Source: Acuticoccus sp963704595
GTDB lineage: Bacteria; Pseudomonadota; Alphaproteobacteria; Rhizobiales; Amorphaceae
Length of the DNA stretch: 64,000 bases
Assembly: GCA_963704595.1 (NCBI GenBank)
Contig: OY969922.1
Span: forward strand, 930,001 to 994,000
Direction of reading: 5' to 3'
The number at the start of each line of letters is the position of its first letter. Position 1 is the first letter of the stretch. A model generated the notes under the pieces. That model was not told where the DNA came from. It saw only the letters and a list, made by a program, of their open reading frames with translations, and made no database searches. A program made the translations under genes and the position numbers. Below, piece by piece: positions 28,038-37,680 of this stretch.

Positions 28038-29199
28038 TCACGGGGCGAGAACGCGCTGGATAATGGCGCCGTAGGCCCGGGTGAGGACCTCGAGCTCGGC
28101 GACCGAGGTCCGCTCGTTGGCCTGGTGCATGGTGGAGCCGACCGCGCCGAACTCGATCACCGGGCAGTAGTCCTTGATGAACCGCGCATCCGAGGTGCCG
28201 CCGCCCGTGGTCGCCTCCGGCGTGACCCCGGTCACCTCGGCGACGGCGGCGGTGACGGCCTCGATCAGCGCCTCGTCGCGGGTGAGGAAACAATCGCTGA
28301 TGCCGCGCTGCCAGTCGATGTCGACCCGCACGCCGGGGGCGGCCCGCTCGATCCGCGCGGCGAGTTCGGCCTTCAGCGTATCGGCCGTCCAGTGGTCGTT
28401 GAAGCGCACGTTGAATCTGCAGGATCGCCATGCCGGGGATGACGTTGAACGCCGTGTTGCCGACGTCCACCGAGGTGATCTCGAGGTTGCTCGGCGCGAA
28501 GGCGTTGCTGCCCTCGTCGAGCGGGGCCATCAGCGCCGCGCCGATGGCGACGGCGTGGGCGATCGGGTTGTCCGCGTTGTGCTGGTAGGCGACGTGGCCC
28601 TGCTTGCCGTGGATCGTGAGCGTCGCTGACAGCGAGCCGCGCCGGCCGATCTTGATGGTATCGCCCAGCACCTCGCGCGAGGTCGGCTCGCCGACAACCG
28701 CAGCGTCGAAGCTCGTCCGTTCCGCCGCCCAGGCGACGAGCGGCTTCGTGCCGCTGATCGCGGGGCCTTCCTCGTCGCCGGTGATGAGGAAGGAGATGCG
28801 GCCCGGGCCGTTCCCGGCGCGCCAGGCGCAGGCGGCGGCGATCATCGCGGCGATGCCGCCCTTCATGTCCTGCGCGCCGCGGCCGTAGAGGGTGTCGCCG
28901 TCGGTCGCGGCGTCGAACGCGGCGTGCGTCCACGCGTCGGCCGGGCCGGGGGGCACGACGTCGACGTGGCCGGCGAAGGCGAGGTGGCGGTTGCCGTCTC
29001 CGGCGGTGGCGAAGAGGTTCTCGACCGGGCCTGCGCCGTCCTCGTCGAAGAAGATGCGCTCCACCTTGAAGCCTGCGCCCGTCAGGACCGCCTCGACGAT
29101 GTCGAAGCATGCGGGGCCGGCGGGGGTCACGCTGTCGACGCGGATGAGGTCCCTGGCGAGTGCGACGGGATCGACGCCGGTGCCGGTCGTGCGGCTCAT
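28038..29199 (-). CDS. dapE: Succinyl-diaminopimelate desuccinylase, one frameshift
   Basis: Zn-dependent M20 hydrolase that removes succinate from N-succinyl-L,L-diaminopimelate in lysine and peptidoglycan precursor synthesis. Motifs: LAFAGHVDVVPPG (metal His), LYGRGAQDMKGGIAAM (bridging Asp), ITGDEEGPAI (catalytic Glu pair), VVGEPTS. Near 28416 an extra A breaks the frame just after GMAILQ; the rest (FNVRFNDHWTADTL to the stop at 28038) is one base over. Corrected length 386 residues, as expected. The uncorrected frame runs on to 28006 with nonsense sequence. Confidence 0.9.
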
Positions 29200-29221
29200 G
29201 GCAGCTCTCTTCTTCGGCCCG

Positions 29222-29596
29222 TCAGGCGGGGCCGCGCGTGTTGGTGGCTGGCCCGTACTTGTTGGGACCCCGGTCGCCCGGCAACAGGCCGATCACGAAA
29301 AAGGCCGCAAGGCCCAGGATTGGAATGCCGAAGGCGGCGGCGTACCAGCCGGTCATCGACCGGTCGTGCAGCCGTTTCACCGCGAGCGCGACCTCCGTCC
29401 AGAACATCGCCGCGAACACGATGGGCGAGCCGGGCGCCAGTTGCAGCGCGCCGGTCTCGGGGTCGAGGTGGGGCATCAGCAGCGCCACGCCGAGGAAACC
29501 GCAGGCAATGTTGCCCAGCCAGAAGACTTCCCGGCTGACCCGCCCGTCGAGGCCGAGCAGGGCCCACAGCAATGTCGGCTGACGCGCGTCGGCCAT
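29222..29596 (-). CDS. DUF805 membrane protein
   Basis: 124 residues with the DUF805 pattern: GRVSREVFWLGNIACGFLG near the N-terminus, three to four helices, AVKRLHDRSMTGWYA in the middle and GPNKYGPAT at the end. Function unknown; the family is of small inner-membrane proteins. It lies one base behind the dapD stop, and the dapD/DUF805/dapE order is a recurring alphaproteobacterial arrangement. Confidence 0.85.
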   Translation of the reverse strand: MADARQPTLLWALLGLDGRVSREVFWLGNIACGFLGVALLMPHLDPETGALQLAPGSPIVFAAMFWTEVALAVKRLHDRSMTGWYAAAFGIPILGLAAFFVIGLLPGDRGPNKYGPATNTRGPA

Positions 29597-29597
29597 G

Positions 29598-30452
29598 TCA
29601 GTCTCGAAGCAGCTCGTTGATCGACGTCTTCGACCGGGTGCGCTCGTCGACCCGCTTCACGATGATGGCAGCCGCCAGCGACATGTCGTGCCCGCCGCCG
29701 GACTTGGTGGCGATGCTGCCGGGCACCACCACGGAGTAGGGCGGCACCTCGCCCATGAAGGTCTCGCCCGTCGCGCGGTCGATCACCTTGGTGGACGCGC
29801 CGAGGAAGACGCCCATGGAGAGCACCGAGCCGGTGCCCACGCGCACGCCCTCGGCAACCTCGGAGCGGGCGCCGACGAAGCAGTTGTCCTCGATGATGAC
29901 TGGGGCGGCCTGCAGCGGCTCGAGCACGCCGCCGATGCCGGCACCGCCGGAGATGTGGCAGTTCTTGCCGATCTGCGCGCAGGAGCCGACCGTCGCCCAG
30001 GTGTCGATCATCGTGCCCTCGTCGACATAGGCGCCGAGGTTCACGAACGAAGGCATCAGCACCACGCCGGGCGCGATGAAGGCGGAGCGGCGGACGATGG
30101 AGCCCGGAACGGCGCGGAAGCCGGCCTGCTCGAAGTCCATCGCGGACCAGCCGTCGAACTTCGACGGCACCTTGTCCCACCAGCTCGCGCGGCCGGGGCC
30201 GCCCTCGATGGTTTCCATCGGCGTCAGGCGGAAGGACAGGAGCACGGCCTTCTTCAGCCACTCGTTGATCTTCCATCCGCCGGCGCCGTCGGGCTCGGCA
30301 ACGCGCAGGACGCCGCGGTCGAGCAGGCCGAGCGCCTTGTCGACGGCATCGCGGACGCGGCCGGTGGTGCGGGCGGTGACGGTGCTGCGCTCCTCGAACG
30401 CGGCATCGATGGTGGCTTCCAGGCGCTCGCGCTCGGCGGGATTTATTTGCAT
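29598..30452 (-). CDS. dapD: 2,3,4,5-tetrahydropyridine-2,6-dicarboxylate N-succinyltransferase
   Basis: 284 residues. Transfers succinyl from succinyl-CoA to tetrahydrodipicolinate in the succinylase branch of lysine synthesis, just before DapC and DapE. N-terminal helical domain, then a left-handed beta-helix of hexapeptide repeats with SAFIAPGVVLMPSFVNLGAYVDEG and VIIEDNCFVGARSEVAEGV, the family signature. The ATG at 30452 (MQINPAERE) matches the usual N-terminus; the 12 codons before it are not conserved-looking. Operon with DUF805 and dapE; behind a HAD nucleotidase gene. Confidence 0.95.
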   Translation of the reverse strand: MQINPAERERLEATIDAAFEERSTVTARTTGRVRDAVDKALGLLDRGVLRVAEPDGAGGWKINEWLKKAVLLSFRLTPMETIEGGPGRASWWDKVPSKFDGWSAMDFEQAGFRAVPGSIVRRSAFIAPGVVLMPSFVNLGAYVDEGTMIDTWATVGSCAQIGKNCHISGGAGIGGVLEPLQAAPVIIEDNCFVGARSEVAEGVRVGTGSVLSMGVFLGASTKVIDRATGETFMGEVPPYSVVVPGSIATKSGGGHDMSLAAAIIVKRVDERTRSKTSINELLRD

Positions 30453-30537
30453 CGAAAGTCCAAAAGCGTGTGGGTCCGCCGCAGACATAAAGGCTCGGCT
30501 CCGAAAATCATAGGGCTGCGCCGCGGCCAGGCACGCG

Positions 30538-31296
30538 TCAGTCTGGCGCGACGAGCGCGAGCGCGGCGGGCAGCCGTTCGAGGAAGCCTGCGAGATCGTC
30601 GGTCACGTATTCCACGTGCGGAGCCTCGCGGCCTTCGAGCTCCCAGTCCTCGCGGAACACCTCGCGCGTGCCTTCGGGAACGACGAGGACCGTGCGCATC
30701 CCGTGCTCGGACGGGACGACGAGGTTGCGCGACAGGTCCTCGAACATCGCCGAGCGGGCGGGGTCGATGCCGTGCTTGTCCCAGAAGCGGGTGTAGGTCT
30801 CGGCGGCGGGCTTGGGGATGAGGTCGGCCGCGACGATGTCGAACACGTCCTCGAAGTGGGCGTCGAGGCCGAGGCGGCGGGTGATCGCATTGGAGTGGGC
30901 CGTTGTGCCGTTGGTCATGATGAAGCGGCGGCCGGGGAGGGCCTCCAGCGCGGCGCCGAGCCGCGGGTCGGGCATCACCCTCGAGTGGTCAATGTCGTGC
31001 ACGAACTCGAGGAAGCCGTCGGGATTGATGCCGTGCTCCACCATCAGGCCGCGCAGGGTGGTGCCGTAGCGCTTGTAGTATTCCTTCTGGAGGAGGTGCG
31101 CGGCGCTCCGCTCCATGTCGAGGAGCTTCGCCACGAAGTCCCCCATCCGCTGGTCGACCTGTGCGAACAGGTCGGTGTGGGAGGGGTAGAGCGTGTTGTC
31201 GAGGTCGAAGATCCAGGTGTCGACGTGGGCGAACGCGCTGAGGTCGCGCGGGTTCTCGGCCGGCGATTCAGACGGGAGCGGCGATCCGTGCGTCAC
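30538..31296 (-). CDS. HAD-family pyrimidine 5'-nucleotidase-like protein
   Basis: About 252 residues. HAD motif I is WIFDLDNTLYP near residue 28, motif II FIMTNGTTAHS near 130, motif III lysine in LIPKPAAETY near 165 and motif IV AMFEDLSRNL near 190; the D-x-DNTLY form marks the SDT1/YjjG-like pyrimidine nucleotidase group. Hydrolyses nucleoside monophosphates or related phosphoesters. The start is uncertain: GTG at 31296 or 31305. The frame stays open to 32487 as a false fusion through the shadow of mscS. Precedes dapD. Confidence 0.82.
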   Translation of the reverse strand: MTHGSPLPSESPAENPRDLSAFAHVDTWIFDLDNTLYPSHTDLFAQVDQRMGDFVAKLLDMERSAAHLLQKEYYKRYGTTLRGLMVEHGINPDGFLEFVHDIDHSRVMPDPRLGAALEALPGRRFIMTNGTTAHSNAITRRLGLDAHFEDVFDIVAADLIPKPAAETYTRFWDKHGIDPARSAMFEDLSRNLVVPSEHGMRTVLVVPEGTREVFREDWELEGREAPHVEYVTDDLAGFLERLPAALALVAPD

Positions 31297-31485
31297 CGTT
31301 CGCACCGCGGGTTGGAAAGGGCTGTCGTCGGAACACGCGTCACAGTGAAATCTCCCAAGGGGCGGGAGAGGGTGGCCCGGCAGGCTTGCCCAAGGCAAGG
31401 GCCATCGCCGATCCGGCGTGTGACATAGTGGTGAACCAAGCGGCACGCTTGCCGTTGTCACCCAGACGACGCCGGCGGAGCCCCC

Positions 31486-32367
31486 ATGGAACCCATCACC
31501 ATCCTTCTGCGCGAGCTGACCCGGCTCGGGCGCGGCGCCATTGCGATGCTGCCGGAGATGGTGGCGGCGCTCGTCATCGTCCTCATCACGTGGGTTCTCG
31601 CCAAGGTGGTGCAGAAGGCCATCGGCTCCGCCGCGCGGCGCTCGCGCCTCCGGGAATCCCTGCGCGAACTCTTCCTGCTCCTCGGCACCATCTTCACCTG
31701 GGTCGCCGGCCTCACCACCGCCGCCGTCGTCCTCTTCCCGACGCTGACGCCGGCCTCCGCGCTCGCCGGCGTCGGCCTCGGCTCGGTCGCCATCGGCTTC
31801 GCCTTCAAGGACGTGTTCGAGAACTTCTTCGCCGGCATCATGATCCTGTTCCGCGCCGCGATGCGGATCGGCGACTATGTCGACAGCAACGGGCACGAGG
31901 GGCGGGTGGAGCGCATCACCATCCGCGAGACCTATGTGCGGCGGACCGACGGGCAGCTCGTGATCCTTCCCAACGCGATGGTGTTCAAGAACCCGCTCAT
32001 CGTCATCACCGACCAGCCGCAGCGCCGGACCACCATCATCTGCGGCATTGCCTATGGCGAGGACGTGGATGCGGCGCGCGAGGTCATCACCAACGCGGTG
32101 AAGTCGTGCGAGACGGTCATCACCGAGGGGCGGCCTGTGCAGATCTTCGCGCAGGAGTTCGCGGACTTCTCGATCAACTTCGAGGTGACGTGGTGGACGG
32201 GCTCGAAGCCGGTCGACATCCGCACCTCGCGCGACCAGGTGGTCGCCGCCGTAAAGCGTGCGCTGGACGACGCCGGCATCGAGATCCCGTTCCCCTACCG
32301 CACGATGACCTTCAAGGAGCCGCTCAGGATCATGCGGGCCGAGCGGGACGAGGGCGGCGAGGACTAG
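31486..32367 (+). CDS. mscS: Small-conductance mechanosensitive channel, MscS family
   Basis: 293 residues with three membrane helices (about 20-43, 62-82, 88-115). The pore helix reads ASALAGVGLGSVAIGFAFKDVFENFFAG, the Gly/Ala-packed TM3 of MscS, followed by the beta domain (GDYVDSNGHEGRVERITIRETYVR) and NAMVFKNPLIV. Releases solutes on hypoosmotic shock. Its stop overlaps the convergent glutamine-synthetase-like gene by four bases. Confidence 0.92.
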   Translation: MEPITILLRELTRLGRGAIAMLPEMVAALVIVLITWVLAKVVQKAIGSAARRSRLRESLRELFLLLGTIFTWVAGLTTAAVVLFPTLTPASALAGVGLGSVAIGFAFKDVFENFFAGIMILFRAAMRIGDYVDSNGHEGRVERITIRETYVRRTDGQLVILPNAMVFKNPLIVITDQPQRRTTIICGIAYGEDVDAAREVITNAVKSCETVITEGRPVQIFAQEFADFSINFEVTWWTGSKPVDIRTSRDQVVAAVKRALDDAGIEIPFPYRTMTFKEPLRIMRAERDEGGED

Positions 32368-33746
32368 ACGGTTCTCAGGTAAACCGCGTGCTCGACGTCG
32401 GTGACACGGGCCCGGAGCGCCGCCGCCTCCTGCCGCTTCATCGCCGCGAACACGCGCGGCGAACTCCGCGCCGAACGTCTCCGCCACGAACGCCGAAGCC
32501 CTCGAAGAGGTCGATCGCCTCGCTCCACGCCTCGGGGAAGCGGTCGCCCTCGCCCATGTCGGTCTGCGTCGGCGCGTGCGGGGCGAGGCCGTGCTCGATG
32601 CCGTGGAGCGCGCCGGCCAGCACCAGCGCCGCGACGAGGTAGGGGTTGGCGTCGGCGCCGGCGATCCTGTGCTCCAGCCGTGCGGCGGGGCCGCGGGCGG
32701 TCGGCACGCGAATGGCGGCGCCGCGGTTGTCGACGCCCCAAGTGGCGCCGATCGGCGCGTACGACCCCGGGCGGTGCCGCCTGTAGGAGTTGAGGTGTGG
32801 CGCTGCCATCAGGAAGGTCTCGCGCGCCGTCGCCGCGAGCCCGGCGATGGCGTTGCCGAGGCGGGGGCCGACCGGGTCGTCCGGCGCGTCGAAGACGTTG
32901 CGCCCGTCCGCGTCCAGCAGGCTGAGGTGGAGGTGGAGACCCGAGCCGGACCAGCCGGTGAAGGGCTTTGCCATGAACGTCGCGTCGAGCCCGTGCGCCC
33001 GCGCCTTCACCTTGATGAGCCGCTTCAGCGCGACGAGCTGGTCGCACGCCCGCGCCGCGTCGGTGTGCGCGAGGTTGATCTCGAACTGGCCCGCGCCGAA
33101 CTCGGCGAGGATGGTGTCGGCGGGGAGGCCGAGCCGGGCGGCGCTGTCGCGGATGTCGGAGAGCACCGGGTCGAACGCTTCCAGAAGCTCCACGTCGAGG
33201 ATCTGCGAGCGGTCGAGGGGCCGGCCGCGCCCCGGATGGAGCGCCGGCGTGCTGGCTGCCGGGTCGATCAGGTAGAATTCGATCTCGAGCGCCATCACCG
33301 GCGTCAGCCCCGCCGCGCGAGCCTTCGCGTCCTGCGCGAGGAGGATGCCGCGCGCGTCGAGCGGGCTGAGGACGTCCCGGCTCTGCGCGCCGAACATGCC
33401 CTGGAGGAGGAACATCGGCGTCTGCGCCGAAGGGGGCGAGCTCGAGCGTCTCCGGGACCGGGACGAAGGCGCCGTCGGGGTCGCCGATCTCCATCGCGAT
33501 CCGCGCCTCGGGAACGTCCTCGCCGAAAACGTCGAGCCCGGCGAGAGAGAGCTGGAAGCGCAGCGCCCGCGGGCCGTCTTCGGCGAGCTTCCGCAGGGTC
33601 GACAGCGGCACGCGCTTGCCGTGCAGCGCGCCGTTGAGGTTGACCGCGTACACCTCCGCGAGCGTCACGTCGGGGTGCCTCGCGGTGAGCGCGTCCAGCG
33701 CGTCCCGGAAGGGCCGGGGGTCGAAGCTCTCGGGCGCGCCGGTCAT
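32364..33746 (-). CDS. Glutamine synthetase family ligase (gamma-glutamylputrescine synthetase-like), three frameshifts
   Basis: GS-type ATP-dependent ligase. Visible: LALEIEFYL-like MALEIEFYLID, FGAGQFEINLAHTDA, KPFTGWSGSGLHLHLSL, the ATP-binding RRHRPGSYAPIGATWGVDNRGAAIRVP and AGADANPYLVAALVLAGALHG. Three single extra bases break the frame near 33427, 32496 and 32456; corrected length 459 residues, right for PuuA-like enzymes. It is divergent from a polyamine aminotransferase and potF, so glutamylation of putrescine is the likely job (inference from context); other amines are possible. Confidence 0.82.
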   Translation of the reverse strand: MTGAPESFDPRPFRDALDALTARHPDVTLAEVYAVNLNGALHGKRVPLSTLRKLAEDGPRALRFQLSLAGLDVFGEDVPEARIAMEIGDPDGAFVPVPETLELAPFGADADVPPPGHVRRAEPGRPQPARRARHPPRAGREGSRGGADAGDGARDRILPDRPGSQHAGAPSGARPAPRPLADPRRGASGSVRPGALRHPRQRRPARPPRRHHPRRVRRGPVRDQPRAHRRGAGVRPARRAEAAHQGEGAGARARRDVHGKALHRLVRLGSPPPPQPAGRGRAQRLRRAGRPGRPPPRQRHRRARGDGARDLPDGSATPQLLQAAPPGVVRADRRHLGRRQPRRRHSRADRPRPRRTAGAQDRRRRRQPLPRRGAGAGRRAPRHRARPRPARADADRHGRGRPLPRGVERGDRPLRGLRRSWRRRSARSSPRVFAAMKRQEAAALRARVTDVEHAVYLRTV

Positions 33747-33847
33747 TGCAGCCTCTGCCAGGTCAGCGTCAGGGTGGGGCGGCAGTAGACCTTTTGGCGC
33801 CCGGCCGCTAGAGCCGGCCGAGACGTTGACGCGGCGAGAGGGTCCCC

Positions 33848-35228
33848 ATGCAGTTCGACAATTTCCGTCCCACCGCCGACTATCAGGCCATCGACGCCGC
33901 CCACCACTGGCATCCGTTCAGCGACATGAAGGCGCTCAACGCCAAGGGATCGCGGGTGATCGTGCGCGCCCGCGGCGTCTGGCTGGAGGACTCGGACGGC
34001 AACCTCATCCTCGACGGGATGTCCGGTCTCTGGAACGTCGCGGTCGGCTACGGGCGGCAGGAGATCGTCGACGCCGTCGCCCGCCAGCTCGGGACGCTGC
34101 CCTACTACAACACCTTCTTCCAGTGCACCCACCCGTCGGTCGCCGAGTTCGCGCGAGGCGCTGTGCGCGGTCGCGCCGGCGCACATGAACCGCGTCTTCT
34201 TCGCCGGCAGCGGCTCCGAGGCCAACGACACCGTGTTCCGCCTCGCGCGGATCTACTGGGACATGAAGGGCAAGCCCGCCAAGAAACGCTTCATCGCGCG
34301 GCGCAACGGCTATCACGGCTCGACCGTGGTGGGCGCAAGCCTTGGCGGCATGGGCGCGATGCACGGCCAGTCGGGCCTCCCGATCGAGGGGATCAGCCAC
34401 ATCGCCCAGCCTTACTGGTTCGGCGAGGGGCGGCCGCAGGGGCTGTCGCCGGACGAGTTCGGCCGCGAGGCTGCGCGCGCGCTGGAGGCGGAGATCGACC
34501 GCCTCGGCGCGGACAACGTCGCCGCCTTCATCGGCGAGCCGATCCAGGGGGCGGGCGGCGTCGTCATCCCGCCGGAAACCTACTGGCCCGAGATCCAGCG
34601 GATCTGCCGCGAGCGCGACATTCTTCTCGTCGCCGACGAGGTGATCTGCGGGTTCGGCCGCACCGGCAACTGGTTCGGGTCGGAGACCTTCGGCATCGAG
34701 CCCGACTTCATGTCGATCGCGAAGGGGATGACCTCGGGCTACATCCCCGCCGGCGGCGTCTTCCTGTCGGACCGCGTGGCGGATGTGCTTTCCACCGCCG
34801 GCGAGATCTTCCACGGCTACACCTACTCGGGCCATCCGGCGGCCTGCGCGGCGGGCCTCGCCAACCTTGCCATCATGCACCGCGAGAACCTCGTCCCCCG
34901 CGTCGCCGAGACCACCGGCCCCGCGCTGCAGAAGCGCTGGGCGAGCCTCGCCGACCATCCGCTGGTGGGCGAAACGCGGATGACGGGCCTCATCGGCGCG
35001 CTGGAGCTCGTCGCCGACGCCACAACGCTCGCCCGCTTCCCCGCCGAGGCGGAGGCCGGCGCGCGCTGCCGCGACATCGCGGTCCGCAACGGCCTCGTCA
35101 TGCGCGCGGTGGGCGACACGATGGTGATCGCCCCGCCGCTCGTCATCACCGAGGACGAATGCGACGAACTCGTGACGCGCGCCCGCCGCACGCTCGACGA
35201 TCTAGCAGCCGAAATGCGCACAACCTGA
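33848..35228 (+). CDS. Class III aminotransferase (putrescine-pyruvate type), one frameshift
   Basis: PLP-dependent fold-type I enzyme. Motifs: DGMSGLWNVAVGYGRQEI, AGSGSEANDT (phosphate clamp), NGYHGSTVVGASLGG, VADEVICGFGRTGNWFG (PLP ring Asp) and SIAKGMTSGYIP with the Schiff-base Lys. An extra base near 34153 shifts the frame after about 100 codons; corrected length 459 residues. The pattern fits the SpuC/beta-alanine-pyruvate group. Leads an operon with potFABC and agmatinase, so it probably deaminates putrescine or a related diamine. Confidence 0.87.
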
Positions 35229-35356
35229 ACGGTTTCCCCGCTTGATCGAAGGGGATGCATGGGGAAGAGTGGCGCCCAGGATGCGGCAAATCCTTGGCAT
35301 CGGGCTTGCTGCGCGGCGTTGAACGCGTCTCCATTTGGCGACAGAGGGAATTCACC

Positions 35357-36442
35357 ATGAAACGCACCATGCACGCGGCGCTCGCCGCACTTCTCATCGG
35401 CGCCGGCCCCGCCGCGGCAGACGGCGTGGTCAACGTCTACAACTGGTCCGACTATATCGACGAATCCGTCCTCGCCGAGTTCACCGAGGAGACCGGGATC
35501 GACGTCCGCTACGACGTGTTCGATTCCAACGAGCTGGTCGAGGCGAAGCTCCTCGCCGGCGGCTCCGGCTACGACATCGTGGTGCCGACGGCCTACTTCC
35601 TGTCGCGCCAGATCGAGGCGGGCGTCTTCACCGAGCTCGACAAGTCGAAGCTGCCGAACCTCAAGAACATGTGGGACAAGGTCGAGAAGCAGACCGACAA
35701 GTACGATCCGGACGGCGAGCACGCCATCACCTACATGTGGGGCACCACCGGGATCGGCTACCTCGAGAACAAGATCCTCGAGCGGATGCCCGACGCGCCG
35801 GTCGATTCCTGGGATCTGGTGTTCGACCCCGAAGTCGTCTCCAAGTTCGCCGACTGCGGCGTCCAGCTCCTGGATTCGCCGTCCGACATCCTGCCCGCAG
35901 CGCTCCACTACATCGGCAAGGATCCCAACTCGACCGACCCGGACGACATCAAGGCCGCGGCGGACGTGATCCAGAAGATCCGCCCCTACGTGCAGAAATT
36001 CCACTCGTCCGAGTACATCAACGGCCTCGCGGGCGGTGACATCTGCCTCGCGGTCGGCTGGTCCGGCGACATCCTCCAGGCGCGCGACCGTGCGGAAGAG
36101 GCCGGCAACGGCGTCGAGGTCAAGTACGTCATCCCGAAGGAGGGCGCGCAGATGTGGTTCGACATGATGGCGATCCCCGCCGACGCGCCGAACAAGGACA
36201 ACGCCCACGCCTTCATGAACTTCATCATGAAGCCCGACGTGATCGCGAAGATCACCGACTATGTGAGCTACGCCAACGCCAACTCCGCCTCGTTCGATCT
36301 GATCGACGAGGAGGTCCGCACCGACGCGGCCGTCTATCCCTCCGCCGAGGTGATGGACAACCTCTTCACCGTCCTCTCCCTGCCGCCCCGCGCCCAGCGG
36401 GTGGCGACGCGCGAATGGACCCGCGTGAAGTCCGGCCAGTAG
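35357..36442 (+). CDS. potF: Periplasmic polyamine-binding protein
   Basis: 361 residues of the PotD/PotF family. Signal peptide MKRTMHAALAALLIGAGPAAA; mature start DGVVNVYNWSDYIDESVLAEF, then KLLAGGSGYDIVVPTAYFLSRQ and CLAVGWSGDILQARDR, all aligned with PotF/SpuD. Delivers putrescine (or spermidine) to PotBC. The ATG at 35357 follows AGAGGGAA; the earlier open frame has no signal. A perfect 9-bp hairpin (36451-36471) follows the stop. Confidence 0.94.
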   Translation: MKRTMHAALAALLIGAGPAAADGVVNVYNWSDYIDESVLAEFTEETGIDVRYDVFDSNELVEAKLLAGGSGYDIVVPTAYFLSRQIEAGVFTELDKSKLPNLKNMWDKVEKQTDKYDPDGEHAITYMWGTTGIGYLENKILERMPDAPVDSWDLVFDPEVVSKFADCGVQLLDSPSDILPAALHYIGKDPNSTDPDDIKAAADVIQKIRPYVQKFHSSEYINGLAGGDICLAVGWSGDILQARDRAEEAGNGVEVKYVIPKEGAQMWFDMMAIPADAPNKDNAHAFMNFIMKPDVIAKITDYVSYANANSASFDLIDEEVRTDAAVYPSAEVMDNLFTVLSLPPRAQRVATREWTRVKSGQ

Positions 36443-36450
36443 AGGGAGGC

Positions 36451-36471
36451 GGGCGCCGGACCCCGGCGCCC
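36451..36471 (+). promoter_or_regulatory. Intergenic mRNA hairpin between potF and potA
   Basis: Perfect 9-bp inverted repeat GGGCGCCGG / CCGGCGCCC with a three-base loop, nine bases behind the potF stop and 17 before the potA ATG; followed by CCTTTG only, so it is at best a weak terminator. Likely raises the binding-protein to ATPase ratio (inference). Confidence 0.55.
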
Positions 36472-36488
36472 CCTTTGAAGCTCAGGCC

Positions 36489-37679
36489 ATGAGCACCCCC
36501 CAGCCCGCCGGCGACCCCCGCCCCCAAGGAAGTGCGCCGCCCGCAGCCCAAGCGCGCCTTCGCGCCGTGGGAAGACCCCGCCGCGAAGCCGCTCATCCGC
36601 TTCGAGGGCGTGACCAAGGCCTATGGCGACACCGTCGCCGTCGACGGCCTCTCGCTCGACGTCTACCCGCGCGAGTTCTTCGCGCTGCTCGGCCCCTCGG
36701 GCTGCGGCAAGACCACGCTGATGCGGCTTCTGGCGGGCTTCGAGGAGCCGTCCGCCGGCGACGTGCTGCTCGATGGCGAGAGCCTCGTCGGCGTGCCGCC
36801 GCACAGGCGGCCGATCAACATGATGTTCCAGTCCTACGCGCTGTTCCCGCACCTGTCGGTCTGGGACAACATCGCTTTCGGCCTCCGCCGCGACGGGCTG
36901 CCGAAGAAGGAGATCGCGTCCCGCGTCGACGAGATGCTGACCCTCGTCCAGCTCACCGCGCAGGGGCGGCGCAAGCCCGACCAGCTCTCCGGCGGCCAGC
37001 GCCAGCGCGTCGCGCTCGCCCGTTCGCTCGCCAAGCGCCCGCGCGTCCTCCTGCTCGACGAGCCGCTCGCCGCGCTCGACAAGAAGCTGCGCGGCGAGAC
37101 CCAGTTCGAGCTGATGAACCTCCAGGAGGACATCGGCATCACCTTCCTCGATCGTCACCCACGACCAGGAAGAGGCGATGGTGCTCGCCGACCGGATCGC
37201 AATCATGCGCGGACGGCAAGATCGAGCAGGTCGCGACCCCCGGCGAGATCTACGAGTCCCCCGCATCCCGCTACGTCGCGGACTTTGTCGGCGACGTGAA
37301 CCTCATCGACGGCACGGTCGCCGAGGCCGGCCCCTCCGGCGTCACGCTGCGCACCGGCGAAAGCGACGCCGCGATCGCCCTGCCGCCGCACGAGCGGGCG
37401 CGCGCGGGAATGGCCGGCTGCGCCGCCGTCCGGCCCGAGAAGATGACGATGCGGCGCGAGGACGAGGTGCCGGCCGACGTGCCGAACCGCCTCGCCGGCG
37501 AGGTGTTCGACATCGCCTACATGGGCGACTACACGCTCTACCGCGTCCGCACCGCGTCGGGTGCGCTGATCGAGGCGAGCCGGTTCAACCGCCGCCGCGT
37601 GGAGGAAGACCCGATCACCTGGCACGACCGCGTGGCGCTCACCTTCGAGCCCGCCGACGCGATCTTCCTGGACCGCTGA
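36489..37679 (+). CDS. potA: Polyamine ABC transporter ATP-binding protein, three frameshifts
   Basis: PotA/PotG-type ATPase. Walker A LGPSGCGKTTLMR, Q-loop MFQSYALFPHLSVWDNIAFG, signature LSGGQRQRVALARSL, Walker B VLLLDEPLAALDKKLR, then the switch His in IVTHDQEEAMVLADR and a C-terminal TOBE domain (VRPEKMTM, GDYTLYRV). Extra bases near 36523 (C-run), at 37150 and at 37211 split the gene over three frames; corrected length 395 residues. An ATG at 36489 gives a proline-rich N-terminus that joins the conserved frame after the first correction. Confidence 0.9.
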   Translation: MSTPQPAGDPRPQGSAPPAAQARLRAVGRPRREAAHPLRGRDQGLWRHRRRRRPLARRLPARVLRAARPLGLRQDHADAASGGLRGAVRRRRAARWREPRRRAAAQAADQHDVPVLRAVPAPVGLGQHRFRPPPRRAAEEGDRVPRRRDADPRPAHRAGAAQARPALRRPAPARRARPFARQAPARPPARRAARRARQEAARRDPVRADEPPGGHRHHLPRSSPTTRKRRWCSPTGSQSCADGKIEQVATPGEIYESPASRYVADFVGDVNLIDGTVAEAGPSGVTLRTGESDAAIALPPHERARAGMAGCAAVRPEKMTMRREDEVPADVPNRLAGEVFDIAYMGDYTLYRVRTASGALIEASRFNRRRVEEDPITWHDRVALTFEPADAIFLDR

Positions 37680-37680
37680 G

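Noticed and set aside
30538..32487. 649-residue minus-strand open frame ending in the HAD domain
   Set aside because: Only the last ~250 residues are protein-like; the rest is antisense to mscS plus a fragment of the shifted glutamine-synthetase-like frame.
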